Shown here piece by piece: positions 15,810 to 25,378 of a DNA stretch of 64,000 nt. The DNA comes from Rheinheimera texasensis DSM 17496 (lineage in GTDB: Bacteria > Pseudomonadota > Gammaproteobacteria > Enterobacterales > Alteromonadaceae). Below the pieces are notes generated by a model. That model did not search any database, was not told where the DNA came from, and saw only the letters and a list, made by a program, of their open reading frames with translations. Position 1 is the first letter of the stretch; every line of letters begins with the position of its first letter. The stretch lies in the NCBI RefSeq assembly GCF_000711985.1, contig NZ_JONU01000008.1, positions 310,001 through 374,000 on the forward strand, in the 5' to 3' direction. The position numbers and the translations under genes were made by a program.

Positions 15810-17702
15810 ATGACAGAACAACAATATAATGCCGATTCCATCGAGGTCCTGACGGGCCTTGAGCCGGTGCAACGTCGCCCTGGGATGTATACCGATACCA
15901 CGCGGCCTAATCATCTGGCGCAGGAGGTCATCGACAACAGCGTTGACGAGGCTTTGGCCGGTCATGCCGATACAGTGCAGGTGATTTTGCATGCCGACCA
16001 GTCGATTGAAGTCATCGACAATGGCCGTGGTATGCCGGTGGACATTCACCCGGAGGAAGGCGTCAGCGGGGTTGAGCTGATTTTATGCCGGCTACATGCC
16101 GGCGGTAAATTTTCCAATAAAAACTACCAGTTCTCCGGTGGCTTACACGGCGTCGGTATTTCGGTGGTGAACGCCTTATCGACCCGTGTCGAAGTGTCTG
16201 TGCGCCGTGACGGCAACGTCTATGACATGGCGTTTGAACACGGCCATAAGGTCAGTGAGCTGGCCGTTACTGGTACGGTCGGCAAACGCAATACCGGTAC
16301 CCGCGTGCGGTTCTGGCCAGATGCGAAGTATTTTGATTCATCGAAGTTTTCGGTCAGCCGGCTGTTGCATGTGCTGAAGGCCAAAGCGGTGTTGTGCCCG
16401 GGCCTCACCGTTAAATTTGACGACAAAGTCAACGAACAAAGCTACAGCTGGTGTTATATCGCCGGCATCCGCGATTATCTGGTTGATGCGGTCAAAGATT
16501 GTATAACGCTGCCGGAACAGCCTTTTGTCGGTAGTTTCAGCGCCAGTACCGAAGCGGTGGATTGGGCGGTGTTGTGGTTGCCGGAAGGCGGCGAGCTATT
16601 AACTGAAAGCTACGTCAACCTGATCCCAACTGCGCAGGGCGGTACCCATGCTAATGGTTTACGCCAGGGCTTGCTGGAAGCACTGCGTGAATTCTGTGAA
16701 TTCCGCAATCTGCTGCCGCGCGGCATCAAACTGACGCCGGAAGATGTCTGGGACCGCTGCGCTTATATTCTGTCGCTGAAAATGCAGGAACCACAGTTTG
16801 CCGGTCAGACCAAAGAACGGCTGTCAAGCCGGCAGGCTTCGAGTTTTGTCAGCGGAGTGGTCAAAGACAGCTTCAGCCTGTGGCTGAACGAACATACCGA
16901 CATTGCACAGACGCTGGCGGAATTTTGCATCAATAACGCACAAAAACGTTTACGTGCTGAAAAGAAAATCGTGCGGAAAAAAGTCACGGCCGGCCCGGCG
17001 CTACCCGGCAAGCTGGCTGATTGTAGCGGCTCAGATGTCAGTCGTTCCGAACTGTTTCTGGTGGAAGGGGATTCAGCCGGTGGTTCTGCCAAGCAAGCGC
17101 GCGATCGTGAATATCAGGCAGTGATGCCGCTGCGCGGAAAAATACTCAATACCTGGGAAGTTGAATCTGAACAAATCCTGGCGTCGCAGGAAGTGCATGA
17201 TATTTCAGTGGCGGTTGGCCTGGACCCGAACTCTGCCGACCTGTCACAACTGCGTTACGGCAAAGTGTGTATTCTGGCCGATGCGGATTCTGATGGTCTT
17301 CACATCGCCACTTTGTTGTGCGCGTTGTTTGTCCGCCACTTCCGCGCCTTAGTCGAAGCCGGGCATGTGTTTGTGGCGATGCCGCCGTTGTACCGCATCG
17401 ACATCGGCAAAGATGTGTATTACGCGCTCGATGAAGACGAGAAAAACGGCATTCTCGACCGGCTTGAAGCTGAGAAAAAACGCGGGAAAATCAACGTGCA
17501 ACGCTTTAAAGGCCTGGGCGAGATGAACCCTCTGCAACTGCGCGAAACCACGATGGACCCCAATACCCGCCGTCTGGTGCAACTGACCATTGACGATGAA
17601 CGTCAGACACTGGAAATGATGGATATGCTGTTGGCGAAAAAACGCGCCAATGACCGCAAGGACTGGCTGGAGCACAAAGGCGACCGCGCGATTCTGGCCT
17701 GA
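15810..17702 (+). CDS. parE: DNA topoisomerase IV subunit B (ParE)
   Basis: ATPase subunit of topoisomerase IV, which decatenates daughter chromosomes together with ParC. Length 630 aa, the same as E. coli ParE. The GHKL ATP-binding fold shows EVIDNSVDEAL, DNGRGMPVD and GGLHGVGISVVNAL. The TOPRIM domain shows LFLVEGDSAGGSAKQARDR (around 415-435) and ADADSDGLHI. It ends the nudF-yqiA run, with 81 bases separating it from yqiA. Confidence 0.97.
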   Translation: MTEQQYNADSIEVLTGLEPVQRRPGMYTDTTRPNHLAQEVIDNSVDEALAGHADTVQVILHADQSIEVIDNGRGMPVDIHPEEGVSGVELILCRLHAGGKFSNKNYQFSGGLHGVGISVVNALSTRVEVSVRRDGNVYDMAFEHGHKVSELAVTGTVGKRNTGTRVRFWPDAKYFDSSKFSVSRLLHVLKAKAVLCPGLTVKFDDKVNEQSYSWCYIAGIRDYLVDAVKDCITLPEQPFVGSFSASTEAVDWAVLWLPEGGELLTESYVNLIPTAQGGTHANGLRQGLLEALREFCEFRNLLPRGIKLTPEDVWDRCAYILSLKMQEPQFAGQTKERLSSRQASSFVSGVVKDSFSLWLNEHTDIAQTLAEFCINNAQKRLRAEKKIVRKKVTAGPALPGKLADCSGSDVSRSELFLVEGDSAGGSAKQARDREYQAVMPLRGKILNTWEVESEQILASQEVHDISVAVGLDPNSADLSQLRYGKVCILADADSDGLHIATLLCALFVRHFRALVEAGHVFVAMPPLYRIDIGKDVYYALDEDEKNGILDRLEAEKKRGKINVQRFKGLGEMNPLQLRETTMDPNTRRLVQLTIDDERQTLEMMDMLLAKKRANDRKDWLEHKGDRAILA

Positions 17703-17774
17703 GGATTGTCAGCGCGCGCCGGTCGTTATACTCTGGGCTGCGGATTTATGCACTTTGGATGAATTATTATTACT

Positions 17775-19175
17775 ATGAAAATCTGTGCAGTGTTTTTATT
17801 CACCACCTTGTGGCTCAGTGCTGCGGCAGTTCATGCAGCCGATCAGACGCAAACGGCGCAGCCGGAATGGTTGGTACAAATTCAGCAGCAAAAAAACATC
17901 CGGCCGGAAGCCATGCTGCAACTGGCAAAAAGCCACGAGGCTGATTTTGGCAACTGGAGTCTGGCGCAACAAGCCAGCTGGCTCAGTGAACTGTCGTTGA
18001 TTTATGAAGCGCTGGGTCGCCACCGTGATCAGCTGGCTGCAGCGGAGCGGGGCCTGGCACTGGTGCCGGACCAGCTCAGCAAAACCCATATCGAATTGCT
18101 GTACAGCATGGGTTATGCGCTGGAAATGCACCGGGAATATGCCCAGGCCAATGAATATTATAAAAAAGGCATGGCGCTTGCGACTGAGCTCAAAGACGAA
18201 AAACTGATGATCCAGGGGCAACTGAATCTGGCGGCGATGCTGGCGGAAGAAAATCAGGATCAGGAAGCGCTGCAAACCTTAAAACTAGCCTATGAACGCG
18301 CCGTTAAGCTCAATGACAAAGAGACGCTGGCCAGCGTCAATGCAGAGCTTGGTCTGATGTACACCATGCTGATGAGCGATGAAGAAGCGCGCAAGCTCTT
18401 GGAAGAATCGTACCGGTTGTTTGACGAACTGGGCTGGGAAAAAAGTAAAATTTCGGTCTGGTACAACCTGGCGATGACGTACCACTATCAAAGCAAACCA
18501 GAACTGGCGCTGGAGATCTTCGATAAGATGCTCAAAGCAAGCTTGCAGGCGGAAGATCCGGTCCAGACGTATTATGCCTATCTTGGCCTTGCGACCACCA
18601 GTCGCGGTATGAAAAAGTACGATGCAGCTGTTGCATACATGGAGCAGGCCGACGCTTATCTGCCGCATTTGCAGTCAACTTACCAGCTCAGCGAACACCA
18701 TTTTGAAAAAGCACTGATTTATCGGGCACTGGGCCAGACAAGTCTGGCGTTTCAGGAAGTTGATTTAGCAGCGGAGCAACTCGGTAATCAGCGCAATGTC
18801 TCGGATAAGTTTTACGCTCTGCATTTCGACCGGCTCAAAGCCCGCCTGTATGCCGACAATGGTGATTTTGAAAAGGCCTATAACCTGTTTGACCAGTTCT
18901 TCAAGAATTATGTCAGCCTGCAGGACGACAAACGGGATTTGCAGGTGCAGAAACTGCGGCTGAGTTTTGATGCCGAGCGGCAACAGGCACAAAACGAACT
19001 GCTGCAAAAAGATAACGAATTGCAGGCGCTGCGCCTGCTGGAAATCGAACACAAACGACAGATGCAGTGGCTGTGGATTGGCTTGTTTGCCAGTACCAGC
19101 CTGATCCTGCTGATTTTATTATTATGGCAATGGCGACGCCGTCGTCAGAGTGCTGCAGCAACAGCGCAAGGCTGA
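17775..19175 (+). CDS. TPR-repeat membrane protein without an output domain
   Basis: A 466-aa protein with a signal peptide (1-21, ending AVHAA) and about seven to eight tetratricopeptide repeats spanning residues 60-385 (for example SMGYALEMHREYAQANEYYKKG and ALIYRALGQTSLAFQEV). A coiled coil follows (about 385-430, QKLRLSFDAERQQAQNELLQ), then one transmembrane helix (about 432-452) and a short basic tail RRRRQS. This is the architecture of the sensor half of TPR-containing diguanylate cyclases or histidine kinases, but translation stops right after the membrane helix. Only 23 bases separate its stop from parC. Ribosome binding site weak. Function unknown; it may act through a partner protein. 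Confidence 0.75.
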   Translation: MKICAVFLFTTLWLSAAAVHAADQTQTAQPEWLVQIQQQKNIRPEAMLQLAKSHEADFGNWSLAQQASWLSELSLIYEALGRHRDQLAAAERGLALVPDQLSKTHIELLYSMGYALEMHREYAQANEYYKKGMALATELKDEKLMIQGQLNLAAMLAEENQDQEALQTLKLAYERAVKLNDKETLASVNAELGLMYTMLMSDEEARKLLEESYRLFDELGWEKSKISVWYNLAMTYHYQSKPELALEIFDKMLKASLQAEDPVQTYYAYLGLATTSRGMKKYDAAVAYMEQADAYLPHLQSTYQLSEHHFEKALIYRALGQTSLAFQEVDLAAEQLGNQRNVSDKFYALHFDRLKARLYADNGDFEKAYNLFDQFFKNYVSLQDDKRDLQVQKLRLSFDAERQQAQNELLQKDNELQALRLLEIEHKRQMQWLWIGLFASTSLILLILLLWQWRRRRQSAAATAQG

Positions 19176-19198
19176 ATGCTGGCGAAGAAGGGTAACGC

Positions 19199-21457
19199 AT
19201 GACGGATATCATCATCAGTGCCGACGGGATAGAACAGCGCCCGATGCGGCACTTCACCGAAGAAGCCTATCTCAATTATTCGATGTACGTGATTATGGAC
19301 CGCGCTCTGCCGCACATTGGCGATGGGTTAAAACCGGTACAGCGGCGTATTGTTTATGCGATGTCCGAATTGGGTTTGTCGCATGTAGCCAAATATAAAA
19401 AATCGGCCCGTACCGTCGGTGATGTGTTAGGTAAATTCCACCCGCACGGCGACAGCGCCTGTTACGAAGCCATGGTGCTGATGGCGCAGCCGTTTTCTTA
19501 TCGTTATCCACTGGTGGACGGTCAGGGCAACTGGGGCGCGCCGGATGACCCGAAATCCTTCGCGGCGATGCGCTATACCGAAGCCAAATTATCCCGCTTC
19601 AGCGAATTATTGTTAAGCGAACTGGGGCAGGGCACAGTTGACTGGATCCCAAACTTTGACGGCACGCTGGACGAACCGAAAGTGCTTCCGGCGCGGTTGC
19701 CACATATTCTGCTGAACGGTGTCACCGGCATTGCCGTCGGGATGGCGACCGACATTCCGCCGCATAATGTGCGCGAAATTACCGATGCTGCCTGCCACTT
19801 ATTGGATAACCCGCAGGCTTCAGTGCCGGATTTACTGCAGTATGTCAAAGGGCCGGATTATCCGACTGATGCGGAGATCATCACGCCACAGCATGAATTG
19901 CAGGCCATCTATGAAACCGGCCGTGGCAGCGTGCGGATGCGGGCAATTTATACGGTCGAAGATGGTGATATCGTCATTACCGCCTTGCCGCATCAGACTT
20001 CCGGTGCCAAAGTGCTGGAGCAAATCGCCGCACAGATGAATGCGAAAAAGCTGCCGATGGTGTCGGATTTACGCGACGAATCCGACCATGAAAGCCCGAC
20101 CCGGATTGTCGTGGTGCCGCGCTCCAACCGCATTGATGTTGAACAGTTGATGCAGCATTTGTTCGCCACCACAGATTTGGAAAAATCCTATCGGGTGAAC
20201 CTGAATATTCTTGGGCTGGATCAGCGGCCACGGGTGAAAAACCTGCTGGAGATCCTCAGTGAATGGCTGGTATTCCGCCGTGATACAGTGCGCCGTCGCC
20301 TGCAGCACCGGCTCGACAAAGTACTGGACCGCTTGCATGTGCTGGAAGCTTTGTTGATTGCGTTCCTCAATATCGACGAAGTGATCAAAATCATCCGCGA
20401 AAACGATGAACCCAAGCCGGTGTTGATCGAGCGCTTTCTGCTGACCGATCGTCAGGCGGAAGCCATCCTCGAGCTGAAATTACGTCACCTCGCCAAACTG
20501 GAAGAAATGAAAATTCGTGGTGAGCAGGACGAACTGAACAAAGAGCGCGAATACTTGCAGGGTATTCTTGGCAGCGAAAGCAAACTAACAAAACTCATCC
20601 GCGCAGAGTTACAGGCCGATGCGAAGAAATACGGCGATGAACGCCGTAGCCCGATAGTGCAGCGTGAAGAAGCAAAAGCGCTCAGTGAAAAAGAACTGCT
20701 GCCGAGTGAGCCGGTGACGGTGATCCTGTCGGAAAAAGGCTGGGTGCGCTGCGCTAAAGGCCATGACGTCGATGGTAACAGCCTGCAGTACAAAGCCGGC
20801 GACGGCTTTAAATCAGCGGCCAGCGGCCGTAGCAATCAGTACGCCGCTTTTATCGATTCCAGCGGCCGCAGTTTTGCCGCTGAAGCGCACGACCTGCCTT
20901 CAGCCCGCGGCCAGGGCGAGCCGCTGACTACGCGCTTTGCGCTGGTAGCCGGTGAAAACTTTGAGCATGTGCTGATGGCTGATAATCAGGTGCAGCTGCT
21001 CATTGCCAGTGACGCTGGTTATGGTTTTGTCGCCAGTTTTGAAGATCTGATCAGCCGCAATAAAGCCGGTAAAGCCTTGCTGAGTTTACCGACTGCTGCC
21101 AAGGTCATGACACCACAGGTGATTAAAGATCCGACTACTGATCAAGTGGTTGCGATTTCCAACGAAGGCCGGATGCTGGTATTCCCGGTCTCCGAGTTGC
21201 CTCAGCTGTCCAAAGGTAAAGGCAATAAGATTTTGAGTATCGCTTCAGCCCGGGCCGCCAGCCGGGAGGAATATTTAAAAATCCTCGCCGTAGTGCCGGC
21301 TGATAGCGGCATCACGCTGGTCGCAGGCAAGCGCAAGATGACTATTAAGGCCTCTGACTTAGCGCATTATGTCGGTGAACGCGGCCGGCGTGGTAACAAG
21401 TTACCGCGGGGTCTGCAGCGGATTGATGAGCTGCTGGTTGGTGAAGTCGGAGACTAA
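19199..21457 (+). CDS. parC: DNA topoisomerase IV subunit A (ParC)
   Basis: Breakage-reunion subunit of topoisomerase IV. Length 752 aa, the same as E. coli ParC. The N-terminal winged helix carries the quinolone-resistance region [12 protein letters not shown]; the residues equivalent to E. coli Ser80 and Glu84 (here Ser86 and Glu90) are wild-type. The catalytic tyrosine is in AMRYTEAKL. The C-terminal beta-pinwheel occupies about 500-740. A good ribosome binding site (AAGGGTAA) precedes the ATG. Confidence 0.97.
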   Translation: MTDIIISADGIEQRPMRHFTEEAYLNYSMYVIMDRALPHIGDGLKPVQRRIVYAMSELGLSHVAKYKKSARTVGDVLGKFHPHGDSACYEAMVLMAQPFSYRYPLVDGQGNWGAPDDPKSFAAMRYTEAKLSRFSELLLSELGQGTVDWIPNFDGTLDEPKVLPARLPHILLNGVTGIAVGMATDIPPHNVREITDAACHLLDNPQASVPDLLQYVKGPDYPTDAEIITPQHELQAIYETGRGSVRMRAIYTVEDGDIVITALPHQTSGAKVLEQIAAQMNAKKLPMVSDLRDESDHESPTRIVVVPRSNRIDVEQLMQHLFATTDLEKSYRVNLNILGLDQRPRVKNLLEILSEWLVFRRDTVRRRLQHRLDKVLDRLHVLEALLIAFLNIDEVIKIIRENDEPKPVLIERFLLTDRQAEAILELKLRHLAKLEEMKIRGEQDELNKEREYLQGILGSESKLTKLIRAELQADAKKYGDERRSPIVQREEAKALSEKELLPSEPVTVILSEKGWVRCAKGHDVDGNSLQYKAGDGFKSAASGRSNQYAAFIDSSGRSFAAEAHDLPSARGQGEPLTTRFALVAGENFEHVLMADNQVQLLIASDAGYGFVASFEDLISRNKAGKALLSLPTAAKVMTPQVIKDPTTDQVVAISNEGRMLVFPVSELPQLSKGKGNKILSIASARAASREEYLKILAVVPADSGITLVAGKRKMTIKASDLAHYVGERGRRGNKLPRGLQRIDELLVGEVGD

Positions 21458-21474
21458 CTTTGCTTGTTGTTGAT

Positions 21475-21503
21475 AAAAGCCACCTGCGGGTGGCTTTTGT
21501 TTG
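21475..21503 (+). terminator. Terminator after parC
   Basis: Hairpin AAAAGCCACC-TGC-GGGTGGCTTTT followed by GTTTG, 18 bases past the parC stop. The next gene, plsC, therefore probably has its own promoter within 21504-21688. Confidence 0.85.
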
Positions 21504-21688
21504 CGCAATCCGTAGCCGGATGAATCATGGCAACGCAGGACTTCAGTGCACAGTTGTGCACCAGGCTGGCAGTGATCTCACTGTAGTTGTGATAAAAAAG
21601 GCTTCAATCCGCTCATTCAGTACAGATCAAACCAGCGTACAGCTGTAAACAGTTTATACTGCCGGCCTGATAAAAATGAGGTTGTGCC

Positions 21689-22435
21689 GTGTTAGCTCTG
21701 ATCCGAATTCTGTTACTGGCTGGTTTTGTTGTGCTGACGACTGTCGCTGGTTTGTTGTTGTGTCTGGTGCGGCCATTTCACCGCGAAAACGTCGGTGTAG
21801 TGTCGGCCTGGTATGGTAAAGCCAGCCGGATATTGGGTGTAACTGTAGAGATCCGCCGTCACCCGGCAGTGCATGCTGCTATGCCATGTGTCTTTCTGGC
21901 CAATCATCAGAATAACTATGACCTGTTTACCATCAGTGGCGCTTTGATCCCGGGTACTGTCACTATCGGTAAAAAAAGCCTGAAATGGATCCCGTTCTTT
22001 GGGCAGCTGTATTGGTTCCTCGGCAATATCCTGATTGACCGCAACAATAAAAGTAAAGCGGTCGGTACTATGCAGGGGGCGGTGGAGCGCATCAGCCGTG
22101 ACCAGTTATCCGTCTGGGTGTTCCCGGAAGGCACCCGCAGCCGCGGTCGCGGGCTGTTGCCGTTTAAAACCGGCGCCTTTCATATCGCGCAACAGGCGCA
22201 AGTTGGCATAGTGCCGATCTGTATGAGCAGCACCTCGTCGCAGATCAAACTGAACCGTTGGAACAATGGCAAAGTTATTATCGAATTCCTGCCGCCGTTA
22301 AGCCCGGCAGAGCTGCATGCGCCGGTCCGCGAGCTGGCATCCCGGGTACGTGAAATGATGGCAGGTAAAATTGCTCAGCTTGATAGCGAGTTACGCAGCG
22401 ATTACACTGCCCAGACTACAACCGTCACAGGATGA
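21689..22435 (+). CDS. plsC: 1-acyl-sn-glycerol-3-phosphate acyltransferase PlsC
   Basis: Makes phosphatidic acid from lysophosphatidic acid in the inner membrane. Length 248 aa (E. coli 245). It has an N-terminal membrane segment (2-24), the catalytic HX4D motif NHQNNYD (about 72-78), the FPEGTRSRGRGLLPFKTGAF block (about 147-166) and VGIVPICMSS. The GTG start at 21689 has GAGG at correct spacing. It follows parC, as in E. coli. Its stop overlaps the region just before rraB. Confidence 0.94.
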   Translation: MLALIRILLLAGFVVLTTVAGLLLCLVRPFHRENVGVVSAWYGKASRILGVTVEIRRHPAVHAAMPCVFLANHQNNYDLFTISGALIPGTVTIGKKSLKWIPFFGQLYWFLGNILIDRNNKSKAVGTMQGAVERISRDQLSVWVFPEGTRSRGRGLLPFKTGAFHIAQQAQVGIVPICMSSTSSQIKLNRWNNGKVIIEFLPPLSPAELHAPVRELASRVREMMAGKIAQLDSELRSDYTAQTTTVTG

Positions 22436-22440
22436 TCCAG

Positions 22441-22809
22441 ATGTCTGAAAACTGGCAAGAATTTACCGAAGAGACTGTTAACGCACTGTTGGAAGACGGC
22501 AGTGATCCGGATGCGGAATACACAGTTGAGCACCATTTTTATCACGCCGATTTTGCGCAGCTGGAGAAGCTGGCGGTTGAAGTGTTTAAATTAGGCTTTG
22601 AAGTAACAGATGCTGAGGAAGTCGAATTTGAAGACGGCGGTAGTGCCTGGGTTTTTGACGCCATCCGCGAGCAGTCGCTGATTGCTGCAGAGATCACTGC
22701 AGATGCCATCAAACTGGAAAAGCTGGCGCAGAAATTCGGCATCGAATACGACGGCTGGGGCACCTACTTTGAAGGTGACGAAGAATTTGACGAGGATGAC
22801 GAGGAGTAA
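22441..22809 (+). CDS. rraB: Ribonuclease E inhibitor RraB
   Basis: Binds and inhibits RNase E, modulating mRNA turnover. Length 122 aa. It is strongly acidic, with the family signatures LLEDGSDPDAEYTVEHHF, KLGFEVTDAEEVE and KFGIEYDGWGTYFE, and an Asp/Glu-only C-terminus. The ATG at 22441 is preferred over 22432 because AGGA (22428-22431) is then nine bases upstream. It is probably co-transcribed with plsC, whose stop is five bases before. Confidence 0.93.
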   Translation: MSENWQEFTEETVNALLEDGSDPDAEYTVEHHFYHADFAQLEKLAVEVFKLGFEVTDAEEVEFEDGGSAWVFDAIREQSLIAAEITADAIKLEKLAQKFGIEYDGWGTYFEGDEEFDEDDEE

Positions 22810-23129
22810 TCGCTTCTGAGTCTAAAAAAGAGCCTGCGGGCTCTTTTTTTATAGCTACAACATGGCTTGGATAAATGAGCACCAAACGTTGTTGTTTTGC
22901 GTTCAAAAACCGGCAACAGTCGCAATCGGTGGCAGGTTGTTGGATATCAGCACCTGCTGTTTGCTTGGTATCGTCAGAAAAATTTACACGGGCCTGCTGC
23001 TATATATTTTAAACATATGAATTAGAAAGACCTTTAATGTTGGTCTGGTTCATGCTTAATCTTTGAACAGGACACCGAAGCCGTACCTTGATGTCTAATG
23101 TATTGCACTCAGCTCTCAAGGAGAAGAAT
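22810..23129. other. Intergenic region between rraB and the first PEP-CTERM gene
   Basis: 320 bases. It holds the rraB terminator at its left end and an AT-rich patch around 22998-23035 that may carry the promoter of the PEP-CTERM gene. I could not place a convincing -35/-10 pair, and saw no coding sequence. Confidence 0.5.
22824..22850 (+). terminator. Terminator after rraB
   Basis: Hairpin AAAAAAGAGCC-TGC-GGGCTCTTTTTTT with a long T run, 14 bases past the stop. Confidence 0.9.
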
Positions 23130-23924
23130 ATGAACAAATTACTGAAAACTACAGCACTGGCCTGCGCTATGATGTTGCCGCAGTTCGCTCAGGCTGGTTT
23201 AGTGACACAGTGGGAATACGAAGTTGCATCTGAGTGGACCGGTGCGACATACGAAGCGACAGGTGATGGCTTAACCAGCACCACAAGTTCAGTCTTAAGC
23301 TGGGGTGCGGAAGGTGGCAGTTATGATACCGCCCCAAAAAATCGCAGCGCCTTGGTGATTAGCAATAGCCCTAAAGCAGGAACAGATCTGGTCACCAACA
23401 GTATGGCTTATGTGCTGACTAACGTCATTACTCACTTCAACAACGTGCTGGCTGGCGGCACAATGAGCCTGAAAACAGCTCTTCTAAAAACTACTTTAAA
23501 ATTAAAACCATTTTTACCTGTATCAGGACCAGCTCTGCCGGCGAAAGAACTTGATTTCACGATTCGGTTTACGGAAACCCCCAATGACGCGAACTGTGGT
23601 TTCGACAGTGATTCAAACTGCGACGATATTTTCGTCATCGAAATTGGTAGCCTGGTCAATTCATTTACCTACGATGGCTATAAGTACACCACGTCTATTA
23701 TTGAAACTACGTCCAGCCTTACAGGCTTAAGCCCTGCTGCCTGTATTGAAGCCGGAGCCTTACCTGGTTGTCTGGGTTTTAAAACCGTCGAAAATGCTGC
23801 AACTGACGCTCAGTTTGGCCTCCTGATCGACGGGGTTGAAGTTTCAGAACCAGCTGGTACTGCCGCGTTAGGACTTGGCTTATTATCATTATTCATGTAT
23901 GGCCGCCGTCGTGCCGGCAAATGA
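23130..23924 (+). CDS. THxN-type PEP-CTERM-like exported protein (paralog 1)
   Basis: A 264-aa protein with a signal peptide (1-22, ending QFAQA). The middle domain has WGAEGGSYDTAPKNRSAL, the ITHFN motif that gives the THxN family its name, and a cysteine pair in CGFDSDSNCDDIFVIE. The C-terminus (SEPAGTAALGLGLLSLFMYGRRRAGK region) is a PEP-CTERM-like sorting tail: a degenerate Pro motif, one membrane helix, then a basic cluster. Such proteins are processed by exosortase and linked to exopolysaccharide or biofilm. The ATG at 23130 has AAGGAGA. It is clearly paralogous to the convergent gene at 24033-24836. Molecular function unknown; the family name is from recall. Confidence 0.75.
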   Translation: MNKLLKTTALACAMMLPQFAQAGLVTQWEYEVASEWTGATYEATGDGLTSTTSSVLSWGAEGGSYDTAPKNRSALVISNSPKAGTDLVTNSMAYVLTNVITHFNNVLAGGTMSLKTALLKTTLKLKPFLPVSGPALPAKELDFTIRFTETPNDANCGFDSDSNCDDIFVIEIGSLVNSFTYDGYKYTTSIIETTSSLTGLSPAACIEAGALPGCLGFKTVENAATDAQFGLLIDGVEVSEPAGTAALGLGLLSLFMYGRRRAGK

Positions 23925-23940
23925 TTGAATGGATGTTAGA

Positions 23941-23967
23941 AAAGCCTGCTGATGCAGGCTTTTTTTA
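23941..23967 (+). terminator. Terminator of PEP-CTERM paralog 1
   Basis: Stem AAAAGCCTGC / GCAGGCTTTTTTT, loop TGAT, 16 bases past the stop. Confidence 0.9.
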
Positions 23968-23994
23968 TGGGCAAAAGATGTTTGGCGTCACATA

Positions 23995-24017
23995 AAAAAA
24001 GGCGCCGAAGCGCCTTT
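23995..24017 (-). terminator. Terminator of PEP-CTERM paralog 2
   Basis: Read leftward: GGCGC-TTCG-GCGCC followed by TTTTTT. The UUCG tetraloop makes it a very stable hairpin. It faces the terminator of the convergent paralog. Confidence 0.9.
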
Positions 24018-24032
24018 GAGTCTGCAAGCCGA

Positions 24033-24836
24033 TTACTTTGAGCGGCGAGCTGATAAACGCAGTGCTAACACCGAGAAGGCCAGTAAACCCAGTGTTGCTG
24101 GTGCTGGAACTGTGATTTTCTCACCTTCAATGGTAAAACCAAATTGCGCTGTGGTGTTTTGTCCTTCAACAGTTTGGAATCCCACACAGCCAACAGGTGC
24201 ATTAGCAATAGCACAAGCCGCGGCAGTCAAGGCGGTCAGTGACTGTGTGGTCTCTATCAGCTTCACGGTGTACTTGTAGCCGTCATAAACGAAATTAGTG
24301 ACCAGACTCGCCGGGTTGTCGATAACAAAAATATCATCACAGGCGCCAACACTGCTGAAACCACAAGTTGCAGATGAACCAGTGTTTGATGTTTCTTTAA
24401 AACGAATGTCAAAGTTCAGTACTTTGGGTGGAAACAGCGGACCTACAGCTGGCGCCCATGGCTGTAAAGTCAGGGAAGTCGTTAACACTGCACTGGTCAG
24501 TGTCGAGTAGCCATTGAGTACGTTGTTGTAGTGGGTGATTGAGTTGGTTAACGCTGCCTGAGCCGCGTTGGTATTTGCAGTCGCAGGTGCTGCCATACCA
24601 CCGATTTCCAGCGCGCTACGGTTTTTGGCGCCAGCGCCTTTGTAATTTCCGCCAGTGGCGCCCCAGCTGATCACATCGTTTGACACTGAAGTTGTGCCAT
24701 TGCCTGAAGCGGTAAACACAACAGGTTGAGACCAGTTAGAAGCTGCCAGATATTGCCATTGGGTTACCAGTGTGGCTGATGCCGTCATTGGGACTGCGGC
24801 GGCAGCCAGTACAGAAACCGCGATTAAGTTGCGCAT
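24033..24836 (-). CDS. THxN-type PEP-CTERM-like exported protein (paralog 2)
   Basis: A 267-aa protein with a signal peptide (1-21, ending MTASA). It shares its scaffold with the convergent gene: LVTQWQY near the mature N-terminus, WGATGGNYKGAGAKNRSAL, the ITHYN motif, CGFSSVGACDDIFVID, and FVYDGYKYTVKLIETTQSLT. The C-terminus is VPAPATLGLLAFSVLALRLS plus a basic tail, a PEP-CTERM-type sorting signal with PAP in place of PEP. The start at 24834-24836 sits behind GGAGAG. No exosortase gene is in the window. Function unknown. Confidence 0.78.
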   Translation of the reverse strand: MRNLIAVSVLAAAAVPMTASATLVTQWQYLAASNWSQPVVFTASGNGTTSVSNDVISWGATGGNYKGAGAKNRSALEIGGMAAPATANTNAAQAALTNSITHYNNVLNGYSTLTSAVLTTSLTLQPWAPAVGPLFPPKVLNFDIRFKETSNTGSSATCGFSSVGACDDIFVIDNPASLVTNFVYDGYKYTVKLIETTQSLTALTAAACAIANAPVGCVGFQTVEGQNTTAQFGFTIEGEKITVPAPATLGLLAFSVLALRLSARRSK

Positions 24837-25378
24837 AAGACTCTCCATGAGAATGTTGTTTTAGCCTTTAGACTTACTACATGTCCGCTGAAGCATAAGC
24901 AAATTTTGAGCCAGTCATTAAGTCATTGAATACATATGATTATTAGATGTTTTTCATGAAGTCTATGTATAAAAAATGGACATTTGTTAAAGGATGTAAT
25001 GGTGGCTTCATCGCTGACTAACACTATTTACAGCAGCTGAGCGCTGTGAATATCCCTGTAACAGTTAGTGCTCAGCTTGAGGCTGTATCTGCAGACTGTA
25101 TGCTGTCGCGGAGTTGTCATGGTTGGTTGGTTCATGGTGAAGGTCTAAAGGAAGTGAACAGCTCTGTGAATCAGTCTGACACAGGCCAAATTGGTAACAA
25201 GGCTTCGATTGACTCAACTGTAGCCGAAACAGCGCGTTACGGCGTAACATGAGCTTTTTTTGTGGTGACATTGTGCTGATCCTCAAATCGTGAATGCTCA
25301 GCCTAGCTGCAGTTGATGGCAGATTTATGACAAAAAAGGCGACCCGCAGGTCGCCTTGATCAAGCTGTTGAAATCTCG
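24837..25378. other. Gene-poor intergenic region
   Basis: 542 bases between the 5' end of PEP-CTERM paralog 2 and the 3' end of valS. The first part is AT-rich and should contain the paralog 2 promoter. The right end holds the valS terminator. Short open frames at 25046-25286 on both strands have no ribosome binding site or family-like composition, and I do not call them genes. Confidence 0.5.
25332..25357 (-). terminator. Terminator of valS
   Basis: Read leftward: AAGGCGACC-TGC-GGGTCGCCTT followed by TTTTG, about 20 bases past the valS stop. Confidence 0.88.

Noticed and set aside
21460-21648. 62-codon frame after parC
   Set aside because: It runs through the parC terminator hairpin and has no ribosome binding site.
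25046-25286. Open frames of about 70 codons in the valS/PEP-CTERM gap
   Set aside because: No ribosome binding site, no conserved-looking sequence, and frames on both strands are equally long.
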